Origin: Clostridium sp.
Lineage (GTDB): Bacteria; Bacillota; Clostridia; Clostridiales; Clostridiaceae
DNA length: 64,000 bases
Assembly (NCBI RefSeq): GCF_018372875.1
Contig: NZ_JAHAIF010000003.1
Span: 1 to 64,000 of the forward strand
Direction of reading: 5' to 3'
Shown: positions 15,463 to 24,452 of the stretch, piece after piece
Layout: every line of letters starts with the position of its first letter
Position numbering within the stretch: position 1 is the first letter of the stretch
Made by a program: the position numbers and the translations under genes
Notes under the pieces: model-generated
Told to the model about the DNA's origin: nothing
Databases searched by the model: none
The model's input: the letters and a program-made list of their open reading frames with translations, nothing else

Positions 15463-17001
15463 ATGATGGATAAAAAGATAATAGAAGAGTTCTTTAATGA
15501 AATTTTTTATATACATATAGTTGGTGCTGATGATGTTTATGCAGATATAAACTGTACAATCAGAACTAACAATAAGAAAGTTAAGGGATTAGCTAAGTTA
15601 ATCGGTAGAAAATTAGTAGGAAATGATTCTATAGTCCAATTTGAAGATGTGGTTCAGGTTGTGGCCTCTATCATTTTAGAAATGATGATTTACTTAAAAG
15701 AAAAGAATTTCATGACAGAAGAAGAGTTTATAAGATTATTTTTACATTGTAGTGAAAAGTGTGAAACAAAAACAGATATCGAAAGTGCAAGATTATACAA
15801 ACTATTAGAAAAGAAATGTAAACAGTGGAAGTATAAAACTGATAAGGTAGAAGATAGAGCTATTTGTGCTAATGTAAATGGAATAAATATTGATATTAAA
15901 AACTTCAATGAATTTAATACGATAGAATTTAAAGGTAGAGAAGCTACAATTCTAGATGTAATTGAAGCAGTAGCATTTGATGAAAATGAGTTATTTATTG
16001 AAGAAAATTCTAAATTACAAATAGAAAAATGGATAGAAGATAACAAGGTTTCATTAACTGATAATGAAAAGAAGTATCTTAATAATCCATTGGATATATC
16101 TTGTGCTACTAGTAGACCAAGGTATCGAAAAAGAATTGAAGATAAATTAAGAAAGAAGGCTATTGAACAATTTGGTACGAGAAATAGTAAAATTATTGAA
16201 TTGCTATTAGAGAAGCAATCTATCGAACAAATCTTAGATTCTGATGATGTTCAAGGAGCTATAGTAAATTCTATAGATTACATATCTAGTTTCAGTTCTT
16301 ATTATGATTTACCTCAAGAAGTTAGAGGTGATATAGTTAAGGCTTTTAATTTTCCTACTCATAAGGCTCAGAATAAAAGTTTAATTTTAGTATGTGAGAT
16401 ATTACATGATAGATTAGAAAAGCTAACAGAAACTCTTGGTGATTATAAAATTGATACTCCTGAAAAGGAAGAAGTTATCAAGAAGAAAGCCACAAAATTT
16501 ATTATGAAGGATATACCAAACATAAACTTAGATGAAAATGAAGAGTTTCCAAAGAGTGTGAATGGGTGTAAACCAGCAAATTATCAAAAATTTTGTAATT
16601 TACATAAGAAAGTATTTACCGAAGGATTAAAGCTTGATGTAAAATATTACAATTGGCTTTATTTTGCTAACTATTTAAAGAAAAGTGAAGTAGCTGACAC
16701 TAGATACTATGTCTACTTAACTAAAGATGGAGAAGTATATTTTATACCTGATGAATTTAATAGAATACTACAAGATGCTAAACCTCAATTTGTGACTTGT
16801 TCGCAAAAGTATAAAGGTAACGTTAAATTTGAAGGAAAGAATTACTCAGGGGGTCTAACTGAAGATTATGATAAAGCATATCAAGATTTGATTAGAATTA
16901 AAAATGATTTACTTCAGGAAGTTATTATACCTAGATATGGGCATTTAGTTTCTAATGAATGTTTGTTATTTTTGAAATCTTTTAAATTTGAATTAAGATA
17001 G
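15463..17001 (+). CDS. Large unknown phage protein, about 512 aa
   Basis: This protein is acidic and largely helical. Residues about 35-75 (KGLAKLIGRKLVG..IVQFEDVVQVVASIILEMM) are faintly reminiscent of a sigma-factor region 2 helix (FEDVVQ). A basic segment (SRPRYRKRIEDKLRKKAIEQFG) lies near 225-245. These resemblances are weak. The start is ambiguous: GTG 15451 or ATG 15463; the second is better spaced from AAAGGTG. It sits immediately after the structured RNA block and downstream of the phage RNA polymerase, so a role in phage transcription or replication is possible. Confidence 0.65.
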   Translation: MMDKKIIEEFFNEIFYIHIVGADDVYADINCTIRTNNKKVKGLAKLIGRKLVGNDSIVQFEDVVQVVASIILEMMIYLKEKNFMTEEEFIRLFLHCSEKCETKTDIESARLYKLLEKKCKQWKYKTDKVEDRAICANVNGINIDIKNFNEFNTIEFKGREATILDVIEAVAFDENELFIEENSKLQIEKWIEDNKVSLTDNEKKYLNNPLDISCATSRPRYRKRIEDKLRKKAIEQFGTRNSKIIELLLEKQSIEQILDSDDVQGAIVNSIDYISSFSSYYDLPQEVRGDIVKAFNFPTHKAQNKSLILVCEILHDRLEKLTETLGDYKIDTPEKEEVIKKKATKFIMKDIPNINLDENEEFPKSVNGCKPANYQKFCNLHKKVFTEGLKLDVKYYNWLYFANYLKKSEVADTRYYVYLTKDGEVYFIPDEFNRILQDAKPQFVTCSQKYKGNVKFEGKNYSGGLTEDYDKAYQDLIRIKNDLLQEVIIPRYGHLVSNECLLFLKSFKFELR

Positions 17002-17021
17002 CATTAGCTATTTTTAATATA

Positions 17022-17080
17022 TACTATAGTGCAACTAGTAAACGAAAGGAGAAATCCTCAGTTGCACCTAGTCTATTTTT
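17022..17080 (+). terminator. Terminator after the 512-aa gene
   Basis: TAGTGCAACT (about 17026-17035) pairs with AGTTGCACTA-like AGTTGCACCTA (17058-17068), followed by a T-rich run. The loop contains AAAGGAG. The remaining bases to 17211 hold only a small ATCAG/CTGAT hairpin. Confidence 0.55.
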
Positions 17081-17211
17081 TCTTTTGTTTAAAGTGTTAA
17101 TTTCAGAACTCCTTTAAAATTAAATATTGTTTAGTTTGCTAATTGCAAAGTATCAGTTAGAGCATCTGATTTATCAAAAGCTCAATTTTAATTTTGTAAG
17201 GAGAATTATTT

Positions 17212-17457
17212 ATGGAGAACAATAAAGAAATATTAGAAAGAGCAAAAAGACTTAGAAATATCAGAGGTTGTATTATAGCAGAAGTAGAAAAGGGTAGAAG
17301 AGTTGAAATTAATCCTGAGGTTATAACAGATTTCATTGATTACTTAAATAAGAATACACCTAAGAACTTAGGGGTAGCAGATATATCTAAATTTCTACTT
17401 AGTAATCAACTTTTAAATTTATTAGCTATAGATGGATATGAGGTAAAGTTAAAGTAA
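17212..17457 (+). CDS. Hypothetical phage protein, 81 aa
   Basis: A small charged helical protein preceded by AAGGAG. Its TAA stop overlaps the ATG of the next gene (TAATG), so the pair is translationally coupled. No family is recognised. Confidence 0.65.
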   Translation: MENNKEILERAKRLRNIRGCIIAEVEKGRRVEINPEVITDFIDYLNKNTPKNLGVADISKFLLSNQLLNLLAIDGYEVKLK

Positions 17458-17678
17458 TGGCTTATGAAACTAAAACTAATTACTGTTGTAAAAACCTAGA
17501 GAACTATAACAATAGAAGAAAAAGAAAAGTTGTTCAAATTTTAGATGGACAAGTGGTTAAGGTTTTCGAATCCTTGGCAAGTGTTGCTGATGATGGATTT
17601 GATTATTCTAATGTCGCTAAGTGTTGCAGAGAATTAAGAGCTACTGCTGGTGGATATCAGTGGAAATATATAGATTAA
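17457..17678 (+). CDS. Small NUMOD1-like DNA-binding protein, 73 aa
   Basis: Residues about 24-73 (KVVQILDGQVVKVFESLASVADDGFDYSNVAKCCRELRATAGGYQWKYID) follow the NUMOD1 pattern. In that pattern a beta pair is followed by a helix-turn-helix, ending GGYxW. NUMOD1 is usually attached to homing endonucleases, but no nuclease domain is fused here. It could be a remnant or a stand-alone binding module. It is coupled by stop/start overlap to the 81-aa gene. Confidence 0.6.
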   Translation: MAYETKTNYCCKNLENYNNRRKRKVVQILDGQVVKVFESLASVADDGFDYSNVAKCCRELRATAGGYQWKYID

Positions 17679-17723
17679 AGAGAGAATGTCGAGAGGATAT
17701 GCTCTTTTTTTATATTCAAATAC

Positions 17724-17850
17724 TACTATTTTAAGCTAAGATATGCTTTATCCTCAGCAATCTTAGATTAAATTTGATAGGGTTAGGCTTCCAGTTAATG
17801 CTGGAATCTTAGCTTAAGATAGTAGAACGAGAAAATACTATCAAATTTAA
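17724..17850 (+). promoter_or_regulatory. Pseudoknot-capable leader upstream of the antirepressor gene
   Basis: Arm A (17724-17742) is complementary over 19 bases (one G-U) to A' (17806-17824). Arm B (17768-17780, inside the A loop) is perfectly complementary over 13 bases to B' (17838-17850, outside it). Together they form a pseudoknot. A third hairpin TTCCAG/CTGGAA (17789-17806) lies between. Part of A (17736-17742) can instead pair with 17760-17766, a mutually exclusive fold. B' ends 11 bases before the ribosome binding site of the next gene. Confidence 0.55.
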
Positions 17851-17871
17851 TTATTTTAAATGGAGGACAAT

Positions 17872-18774
17872 ATGAACAATTTAATCAATGTAACAAATTA
17901 TAATGTAGCAACTATTGATAGTAGAGAAGTTGCAGAAATGTTAGGCAAGGAACATTCCACTTTATTAAAAGACATTCAAGGGAGTGGAAAAAACTTAGGT
18001 TTAATACCAATTTTACTAAAGGGGAATTTCCACGTCAGTGATTACTTCATGGAAAGTAGTTACAAAGATGCAAGTGGAAAAACAAATAAATGTTACTTAG
18101 TTACTAAAATGGGTTGTGAAATGTTAGGTAATAAGCAACAAGGTGAAAAAGGTATATTATTTACTGCAAAATATGTAGAGAGATTCAATAAGATGGAACA
18201 AGCTCTAAGAAATCAAGTGCCACAATTATCAGAAAAGCAACAATGTATATTAGCTATATATGATGGGGGACAAGGTGCAATACAAGGAGCAAAGAGATTA
18301 TCTGAAATAGAAATAGCTGAAGCAGTAGCACCATTAGAAGCTAAGTTAGAGGAACAAGCACCAAGAGTAGCATTTGCTAATAGGGTTAGTGCTTCAGAAG
18401 AATCAATAACTTTAGAAGAGTTTGCTAAAGTGATAAGTGATAACAAGTTTAAGATAAGTAAGATTAGATTAATGGAGTTATTGCTTAAGAGAGGTTACTT
18501 AAATAAAAGTAAAGGTAAATCAGAAAAATTACCATCTCAATATGCTATTGATAGAGATATGCTAGAACTTATAGAAATACCATATCAAGATGCTTATGGA
18601 AGAAATAGACTAAGCAAAAAGACAATGGTTACTTCAAAAGGTCAAGAGCATATATTTAAAAAGATTGATAGATGGATAAAAGAAGAAGAGTTAGAGCTTG
18701 AGGAAAGAAGAAAAGTTATAGAACTAGCTCAGCAAGATATGCACAATGAAATTTTAATTGTTAGAGGTATTTAA
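17872..18774 (+). CDS. Rha-type phage regulator with C-terminal ANT/KilAC-like domain
   Basis: The 300-aa protein has an N-terminal Rha domain (about 10-105; IDSREVAEMLGKEHSTLLKDI, then a block ending YLVTKMGCEML). A C-terminal antirepressor-like region (about 170-270; VSASEESITLEEFAKVI..RLMELLLKRGYL) follows. Such proteins act as antirepressors or interfere with phage growth depending on host state. ATG 17872 lies five bases after GGAGG (17862-17866); an in-frame ATG at 17860 overlaps that site. The unusual folded leader immediately upstream suggests post-transcriptional control. Confidence 0.85.
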   Translation: MNNLINVTNYNVATIDSREVAEMLGKEHSTLLKDIQGSGKNLGLIPILLKGNFHVSDYFMESSYKDASGKTNKCYLVTKMGCEMLGNKQQGEKGILFTAKYVERFNKMEQALRNQVPQLSEKQQCILAIYDGGQGAIQGAKRLSEIEIAEAVAPLEAKLEEQAPRVAFANRVSASEESITLEEFAKVISDNKFKISKIRLMELLLKRGYLNKSKGKSEKLPSQYAIDRDMLELIEIPYQDAYGRNRLSKKTMVTSKGQEHIFKKIDRWIKEEELELEERRKVIELAQQDMHNEILIVRGI

Positions 18775-18775
18775 A

Positions 18776-18807
18776 GTATCAGTATTTATATATTGATGCT
18801 TTTTTTA
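18776..18807 (+). terminator. Terminator of the Rha gene
   Basis: AGTATCA pairs with TGATGCT (one G-U) around a 13-base loop, followed by seven Ts. A further 11-bp hairpin at 18884-18910 precedes the next small gene. Confidence 0.6.
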
Positions 18808-18943
18808 TATTACTGGTAATCACATAGAATGGATTATCACTTAAAGGATAAAAGTTATTTCCTTATCTATTATTCAAAGTTTTATAAGGCTAGATTCATT
18901 CTAGTCTTATATTGCTAAGTAGAAAAAGGAGAGAAAAGAAAAC

Positions 18944-19039
18944 ATGAAACAATATTTTAAAAATAATCCATTAACAGAAAAAGAAGTATTAATGATTAAG
19001 AGTATAGTAGCAATGCTTGTTTTAAATATGTACGTTTAA
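18944..19039 (+). CDS. Small hydrophobic phage peptide, 31 aa
   Basis: ATG 18944 follows AAAGGAGAG and encodes a 31-aa product with a hydrophobic C-terminal half (MIKSIVAMLVLNMYV). It could be a tiny membrane peptide. The good start site and preceding hairpin support it, but there is no family match. Confidence 0.45.
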   Translation: MKQYFKNNPLTEKEVLMIKSIVAMLVLNMYV

Positions 19040-19097
19040 TTTAAGATAGCTATTTAAATTGATGATGGGTATAGAAAACAAGGAGTAGTGATTTTTT

Positions 19098-19484
19098 ATG
19101 CTTAGAGTTTGTAAGATATGCAACAAGATTCATCATCATGATTACAAATGTAGGAAGAAAGTTGCAAATACAAATACCACAGAATTACAGAGAAAAGAGA
19201 ATAAGTTCTACACAAGTTATGAATGGATTAAACTTTCTAATCAGAAAAAGAAAGATGTTCTTTATCAATGTGAGGTGTGTAAATTATTTAGAGTAGTACC
19301 TAACTATTCAAATGAGGTGCATCACTTAACAGAGGTAAGAGAGGAGTGGAGCAAGAGGTTAGAGTGGGATAATCTATTGGCAGTGTGTAGTAGTTGTCAT
19401 CATTCTTTGATTCATAAAAATAAATTAAAATCATTTGAAGAAATTAAAAAATTTATTGAAGAAAATAAAGAAAATTTAATTTGA
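19098..19484 (+). CDS. Phage packaging-associated HNH endonuclease
   Basis: The 128-aa protein has an N-terminal CxxC (C5/C8), a second CEVC, and the HNH core NEVHHLTEVREEWSKRLEWDNLLAVCSSCHHSL (about 73-105). HNH proteins encoded next to terminase genes assist cos cleavage in many HK97-like phages. It is placed accordingly, upstream of TerS. A homing endonuclease gene interrupts the usual HNH-TerS adjacency. Confidence 0.85.
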   Translation: MLRVCKICNKIHHHDYKCRKKVANTNTTELQRKENKFYTSYEWIKLSNQKKKDVLYQCEVCKLFRVVPNYSNEVHHLTEVREEWSKRLEWDNLLAVCSSCHHSLIHKNKLKSFEEIKKFIEENKENLI

Positions 19485-19590
19485 TATAGGGATATATCCC
19501 CCCTTAGGTTTGGTTGCAGTAGAAATAGTAGTAAAGCTAAAGGTAATGCCCCCAATAACTTAGACATTTTCAATTTATGAGATTTTTTAT
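19485..19590 (+). other. Candidate cos/packaging region
   Basis: A perfect 12-bp palindrome GGGATATATCCC (19489-19500) is followed by a C run and a relatively GC-rich segment (CCCCCCTTAGG, later TGCCCCC). It lies between the HNH and terminase genes, where cos sites of HNH-encoding phages are usually found. No gene covers it. The call is positional. Confidence 0.35.
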
Positions 19591-19643
19591 AGAACGTGCG
19601 ATTATCAGGACAAGTTACCAATAATCGGTCAACGTTCTTTTTT
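19591..19643 (+). terminator. Terminator downstream of the HNH gene
   Basis: AGAACGT / ACGTTCT outer arms and CGATTAT / ATAATCG inner arms form an interrupted long stem, followed by six Ts. Confidence 0.75.
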
Positions 19644-19677
19644 ATTGCTTAAGAATAGGAAAGGATGTTGATAACAA

Positions 19678-20178
19678 ATGACAAATGAAATTTGGAGAGA
19701 TGTAGTTGGATTTGAGGGCTTGTATAGAATTAGTAGTTTGGGAAGAGTTATGAATAAAAGAGATAAAATCTTAAAAACTTTTGCTCAAGGTGAGTATGAT
19801 GGTGTTCATCTAATGAAAAGTGGAAAAAGATATAATAAAAAAATACATAGATTAGTAGCTGAAGCTTTTCTAGACAATCCTGAAGGCAAAAGAGAAGTAG
19901 ACCATATTAATACTATTAAAAATGATAATAGAGTTGAGAATCTTAGATGGGTTACACCTAAGGAAAATATGAATAATTCATTAACTAGAAAGAATTTAAG
20001 TGTTGGAATAGGTAAAAAAGTTATTTGTTTAAATAATAATAAGATTTTTAAATCTATGACAGAAGCTAGTAAATATTACAACACTTCTATCACAAGTATC
20101 TCTCAATGTTGTAACAATAAAGCAAAATATGCTGGAGAGTTACATGGAGAAAGATTAAGATGGAGTTTTGCAAGTTAA
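19678..20178 (+). CDS. NUMOD4-HNH-NUMOD1 homing endonuclease
   Basis: This free-standing homing endonuclease is inserted between the packaging HNH gene and TerS. The 166-aa protein has NUMOD4 (EIWRDVVGFEGLYRISSLGRV, about 4-24), an HNH_3-type core (HRLVAEAFL..REVDHINTIKNDNRVENLRWVT, about 60-100) and a C-terminal NUMOD1-like helix-turn-helix (about 115-165). ATG 19678 follows AAAGGATG. Its own upstream terminator is consistent with a mobile cassette. Confidence 0.88.
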   Translation: MTNEIWRDVVGFEGLYRISSLGRVMNKRDKILKTFAQGEYDGVHLMKSGKRYNKKIHRLVAEAFLDNPEGKREVDHINTIKNDNRVENLRWVTPKENMNNSLTRKNLSVGIGKKVICLNNNKIFKSMTEASKYYNTSITSISQCCNNKAKYAGELHGERLRWSFAS

Positions 20179-20201
20179 AAACTAAAGATTGGAGGTAAAG
20201 T

Positions 20202-20678
20202 ATGGCTAAAAAATCAAAACCAGTATCAGTTGCAACTCTTGGATTATCAAATGAAGAAATTGAAGCTAGACGAGAAGCTGAGAACAAGTTAAAAGGTTCT
20301 GATAACTTAGTATATCAAGCTCCAAGTGATTTAGTTCAAGCTGAGAAGGAAGTTTATTTATTTTTAGTAAATGAGCTTAGAGATACTGGAATATTAAATA
20401 ATCTCGATATTGAAATGTTAAAGCTATGTGCTAATGCAGTAGTAAACATTAGGGAAGCGAGAAAGAATATCAGGAAGTATGGACAAGTTATTACTAGAGC
20501 TAATGGTGATTTGGTTAAGAACCCTTGTATCACAATTCTGAAAGACTTTGAAGGTATATTTGCTAGATGTTGTAGGGAACTAGCACTTAGTCCAAGTAGT
20601 AGAGCTAACTTAGCTAGATTAACTGCAGAATCACAAGCTAATAATGAAGATGAGCTACTTAAAATATTAAGTGAGTAG
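20202..20678 (+). CDS. terS: Terminase small subunit, P27 family
   Basis: This is the DNA-recognition subunit of the packaging motor. The 158-aa protein matches P27-type small terminases: VYLFLVNELRDTGILNNLDIEMLKLCANAV followed by NGDLVKNPCITILKDFEGIFARCCRELALSPSSRANL. GGAGG precedes ATG 20202, and the stop lies ten bases before the TerL start. Confidence 0.9.
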   Translation: MAKKSKPVSVATLGLSNEEIEARREAENKLKGSDNLVYQAPSDLVQAEKEVYLFLVNELRDTGILNNLDIEMLKLCANAVVNIREARKNIRKYGQVITRANGDLVKNPCITILKDFEGIFARCCRELALSPSSRANLARLTAESQANNEDELLKILSE

Positions 20679-20687
20679 GTGATATTA

Positions 20688-22406
20688 ATGACTTTAGAAG
20701 AATTTAAATTATCACCAGCTTATCTTTATGCCTTGTGGGTTTGTGAACCTGAAAATAGATGTGTTAATAAGTACATTAGGATTCTATGTGCTAATTTCAT
20801 CTATGAAATAAATAATCAAGATAAGATTGAATATATCTTCGATTTGAAAATGGCTGCGAAAATAATGAAGCTAATGATGTTGATTAGGTTCGCTACGGGA
20901 GCAGTTGCTGGAAAGACTTTATATGAAAGTTGTGTAGGCTACCAATATTTCTTGGTGCTTAATATATTCTGCTGGAAAGAGAAATCTAATTTCAATAAGA
21001 GAAGATATGAAGTTTGCTTATTATGGATAGCTAGAAAGAACAGTAAATCAGTAAATTCAGGTTTGTTTATGATATTGCTGATGTTGTTAGAACCACAATA
21101 TTCAGAGTTTTATCTATGTGCAAATACTAGAGAACAAGCAAAGATTGTATTTAATGAAACATCTAAGCTTATTAATAGTTCACCAGCTATAAAGAAGCAT
21201 TTTAATATTAAAAGAGATGTGATTGAGTGTAAGCTTAACAATAATACTCTTAAGGCTTTATCCAGTGATTATAATACAACAGATGGTTTAAGAGTTTCAG
21301 GAGCTTGTATTGATGAATGTGGAGCTTCTAAGGATGGTATGCTAATAGAATCTATGGCTTCAGGAATGTTAAGTGTAGAAAATAGATTATTAATCTTAAT
21401 TTCAACTTCTTATCCCAATACTACGAATCCATTTCTAGAGTGGACTTCATATGCTCAGAGGGTATTGGATGGGGTTACAGAAGATAAGAAACTATTTGCT
21501 ATGTTATATAGTCTAGATGAACAAGACTTAAAATCTGCAGAAGAGAATTGTCTAACAGTTGAGCAAATAATGAAAGCTAATCCATTACAAGCTACATTAG
21601 ATTCAGGAAGAGAATATCTTGAATCAGAATATAAGAAAGCACTAGATATTGGTGGAGCTAAGTTAACTTCATTTAAAACCAAGCATTTAAATATTTGGTT
21701 AAGTGGTTCAATAGGTGAAGAATATATAAATCTTCAAGACCTACAGAAGTGCAAGATAGAAAAAGATAGTTTTAACTTCTATGGAAAGAAAGTATTTTGT
21801 GGGTTTGATATGGCTCGTACTGGAGATAATACAAGCTTTAGTATCATCTGCTATGAAGATGGAGAAGTATATTCAAAGAATTTTGCTTTTTATCCAGCAG
21901 ATAAGACCGAGCAAAAGACTAGAGAAGAAAAAGTAAATTACTATGAAATGGATGCTAAAGAGTATTCAGTTCCAGTTGGAGATATCTTTGTTGATATCAA
22001 AGAGATATTTGAATTTATCTTAAAGATAAAAGAAGAGTATCAATTAGATATTGAGCTTTTTGGATATGACCAAAGAGATATGACAGGATTAGCTCAGATG
22101 TTAGACAATGCTGGAATACCTACAGTAGCAATCCCTCAGCATAGTAAATATCTTGGACAACCTATTAAAATGCTAGAGCAGTATATTCTACAAGGTAGAT
22201 TCTTCTATGAAGAGAATGACCTTCTAGAAATCAACTTTAGCAATTGTAAATGTACTTATGATACTAATAATATTAAGTATATTAATAAAAAGAAATCAAA
22301 ATCTACAAAGATAGATATGGTATTTTCTTTATTGAATGCACTGTATCTATTAAATAATAAGTTGATAAATGAACTTGAAGATGAATTTTGTTTTCAAGTC
22401 TTTTAG
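20688..22406 (+). CDS. terL: Terminase large subunit
   Basis: The ATPase/nuclease of DNA packaging. The 572-aa protein carries a Walker A-like ARKNSKS (about residue 110-120), Walker B GACIDECG (about 205-212) and an RNase H-like nuclease start CGFDMARTGDNTSF (about 370). Length is normal for the terminase_1 family of HK97-like phages. ATG 20688 is well spaced from AGGTGAT; a GTG at 20679 overlaps that site. Confidence 0.93.
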   Translation: MTLEEFKLSPAYLYALWVCEPENRCVNKYIRILCANFIYEINNQDKIEYIFDLKMAAKIMKLMMLIRFATGAVAGKTLYESCVGYQYFLVLNIFCWKEKSNFNKRRYEVCLLWIARKNSKSVNSGLFMILLMLLEPQYSEFYLCANTREQAKIVFNETSKLINSSPAIKKHFNIKRDVIECKLNNNTLKALSSDYNTTDGLRVSGACIDECGASKDGMLIESMASGMLSVENRLLILISTSYPNTTNPFLEWTSYAQRVLDGVTEDKKLFAMLYSLDEQDLKSAEENCLTVEQIMKANPLQATLDSGREYLESEYKKALDIGGAKLTSFKTKHLNIWLSGSIGEEYINLQDLQKCKIEKDSFNFYGKKVFCGFDMARTGDNTSFSIICYEDGEVYSKNFAFYPADKTEQKTREEKVNYYEMDAKEYSVPVGDIFVDIKEIFEFILKIKEEYQLDIELFGYDQRDMTGLAQMLDNAGIPTVAIPQHSKYLGQPIKMLEQYILQGRFFYEENDLLEINFSNCKCTYDTNNIKYINKKKSKSTKIDMVFSLLNALYLLNNKLINELEDEFCFQVF

Positions 22407-22444
22407 CATATAAAAATTTAAGAAAGGAGGAAGTATTTTTTATT

Positions 22445-23737
22445 ATGGGAATTTTCAATTTTAGTTTTAATAAAAGAGAAGCTTCAAATAGTGACTTGGT
22501 AATTGATAAAACTGAGAAAGAGTTAAGAGATGTGCTTCTTGGTAATAGTGTAAAACCTGAGATAGTAGTTACTAGAGATAATGTGATGCAAATACCTACA
22601 TTAGCTTCAGGAGTTAATATGATTTCAAGGTTGATAGCTAGTTTACCAATTAAAATGTATGAAATAGTTGATGGAGAAGTAAATGAAATTACTGATGATA
22701 ATAGATTAAAACTATTAAATCTTCAAGCAGAGAAAACTATGTCAGCTTATCATATGAAGGAATCGCTTATAAAAGATTACTTATTAGATGGTAATGGATT
22801 TGTCTATATAAAAAAGAAACCAAATAGAAATGTAATTGAATCTTTACATTATGTAGATAGAAGTCAAATAGGTTTTCTTTCAAATCTTAATCCTATAGAA
22901 AAGGATATAAAGATAACAGTTGGAACTTGTGGAAGTTATGAAGTTTATGACTTTATAAATCTTTGTCAAAATTCTAAAGATGGAATACAAGGAAAAGGTT
23001 TAATAGCCAATAACTCAGAGTTATTATCTACAATGCTAACTAGTATGAAAAGAGAAAAGAGTATTAGTTACTCAGGTGGAGTAAATCGTGGAGTTCTTAA
23101 ATCTCCAAAGCCACTATCAGAGGAAGCTATGAGAGCATTAAAGAGTGCTTGGGAAGAACTTTATTCCGATAACAATAATGCTATGATTTTAGCAAATGGT
23201 ATGGATTTTGTTACTGTATCTCAAAGTTCTAAAGATATGGAACTTTATAATAATAAGAGAGCGAACAGTGAGCTTATTACAGAGATATTAAATATACCAA
23301 AATCTATAATGGATGGCACTGCTTCAGATGAAGTATTTAATAACTTTGTTAAGACAACTATTAATCCTATTTTATCCCAATTAGAGATTGCTTTAAACAA
23401 TAGTTTATTGTTTGAATCTGAAAAGGGAAAGATTTTCTTTGATATAGATACAGATGAACTATTGAAATCCGACCTTGAGAAAAGAATGAAGAGTTATGAA
23501 ATTGCATTAAGTAATGGAATTCTTTCTATTGATGAAGTTAGAAAGAAAGAAAACTTAAAGCGAATACCTAATATTGGTGGATTAGTGAAATTATCATTAG
23601 CTGATACTCTTTATAATCCTGATACTAATACAGTATTCAATATCAATAGTTCTACCGAGACAAATTTAGATGAAACTGAAGAAACTCCTATTAAAGATAC
23701 TCCTACTGAAGAAGGAGGACAAGCTATTGAAAATTGA
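22445..23737 (+). CDS. Portal protein, HK97 family
   Basis: The 430-aa protein forms the dodecameric DNA entry vertex. Typical elements are present: TLASGVNMISRLIASLPIKMYE (about 50-72) and SLLLDGNGFVYI-type DYLLDGNGFVYIKK, with a helical C-terminal wing ending in an acidic tail. AAAGGAGG is 14 bases before ATG 22445, a slightly long spacing, with no better start nearby. Its 3' end overlaps the protease gene. Confidence 0.9.
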   Translation: MGIFNFSFNKREASNSDLVIDKTEKELRDVLLGNSVKPEIVVTRDNVMQIPTLASGVNMISRLIASLPIKMYEIVDGEVNEITDDNRLKLLNLQAEKTMSAYHMKESLIKDYLLDGNGFVYIKKKPNRNVIESLHYVDRSQIGFLSNLNPIEKDIKITVGTCGSYEVYDFINLCQNSKDGIQGKGLIANNSELLSTMLTSMKREKSISYSGGVNRGVLKSPKPLSEEAMRALKSAWEELYSDNNNAMILANGMDFVTVSQSSKDMELYNNKRANSELITEILNIPKSIMDGTASDEVFNNFVKTTINPILSQLEIALNNSLLFESEKGKIFFDIDTDELLKSDLEKRMKSYEIALSNGILSIDEVRKKENLKRIPNIGGLVKLSLADTLYNPDTNTVFNINSSTETNLDETEETPIKDTPTEEGGQAIEN

Positions 23738-24374
23738 GATTAGAGAAAATGGCTTAAATCTAGAAGGTTACATTAATGTAAGTGAAAGACCTTCAAAACC
23801 TTTAAGGGATTCAGAAGGGCAATTTATAGAAGTTGTTCGTGAAGGTGTTATGGGGAGAGCTATTCAAAGAAGAAACATAAAACTTCTATTTAATCATGAT
23901 TGGAATAGAGAACTAGGAGATACAAACTCTAATTTACAACTACAAGAAGATTCAATTGGATTAAGATTTAGAGCTTTTATAACTGATTCTGAGGTTATAG
24001 AAAAGGCTAAAAGAGGATTACTTAAAGGGTGTAGTTTTGGATTTAGAGCTTTAAAACAAACAAAAGAAAATGTCAACGGTGTATGTAAAAGATACCTAGA
24101 AGATATTGAGCTATTTGAAGTTTCTATTTTAGATAGAGAAGCAGCTTATAGTGGATGTTTAGCTGAAATTAGAAGCTTAGAAGATGAAGATTTAGAGGTA
24201 AGAGAAATACCTTTAGAGATTCAAGAAACTACTGAAGAAGAAATAGTTGAAGAAAATGTAGAAGATACAGAAGTAACAACTGAAGATGAAGTAGAAGAAG
24301 AAATTGTTGAGCAAAACTTAGGTTTAATTGAAAACTATAGTTTATGGTTATGGTTACAAAAGAATAAGAAATAG
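23727..24374 (+). CDS. Prohead maturation protease (HK97 gp4-like)
   Basis: This serine protease processes the capsid protein. The 215-aa protein shows the catalytic His in LLFNHDWN and the Ser in GLLKGCSFGF, followed by DIELFEVSILDREAAYSG. The acidic C-terminal tail is typical of the family. The likely start is TTG 23727, eight bases after AAGGAGG, overlapping the portal stop. A longer frame starting at 23670 has no ribosome binding site. Confidence 0.88.
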   Translation: MKIEIRENGLNLEGYINVSERPSKPLRDSEGQFIEVVREGVMGRAIQRRNIKLLFNHDWNRELGDTNSNLQLQEDSIGLRFRAFITDSEVIEKAKRGLLKGCSFGFRALKQTKENVNGVCKRYLEDIELFEVSILDREAAYSGCLAEIRSLEDEDLEVREIPLEIQETTEEEIVEENVEDTEVTTEDEVEEEIVEQNLGLIENYSLWLWLQKNKK

Positions 24375-24410
24375 AAAGCACTTAGTTAATAAAGAACTAG
24401 GTGCTTTTTT
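24375..24410 (+). terminator. Terminator between protease and capsid genes
   Basis: A 13-bp stem AAAGCACTTAGTT / AACTAGGTGCTTT (one wobble) is followed by Ts. It suggests separate or modulated capsid expression. Confidence 0.7.
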
Positions 24411-24452
24411 GATGCAAAAAATTAAAAAAAACATAGGAGGAAAGCTTGTTTT

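Noticed and set aside
15176..15516. Two short overlapping open frames on opposite strands (about 77 and 83 codons) in the structured region
   Set aside because: No ribosome binding sites, composition unlike phage proteins, and they overlap terminator and hairpin structures. The minus frame also covers the start of the 512-aa gene.
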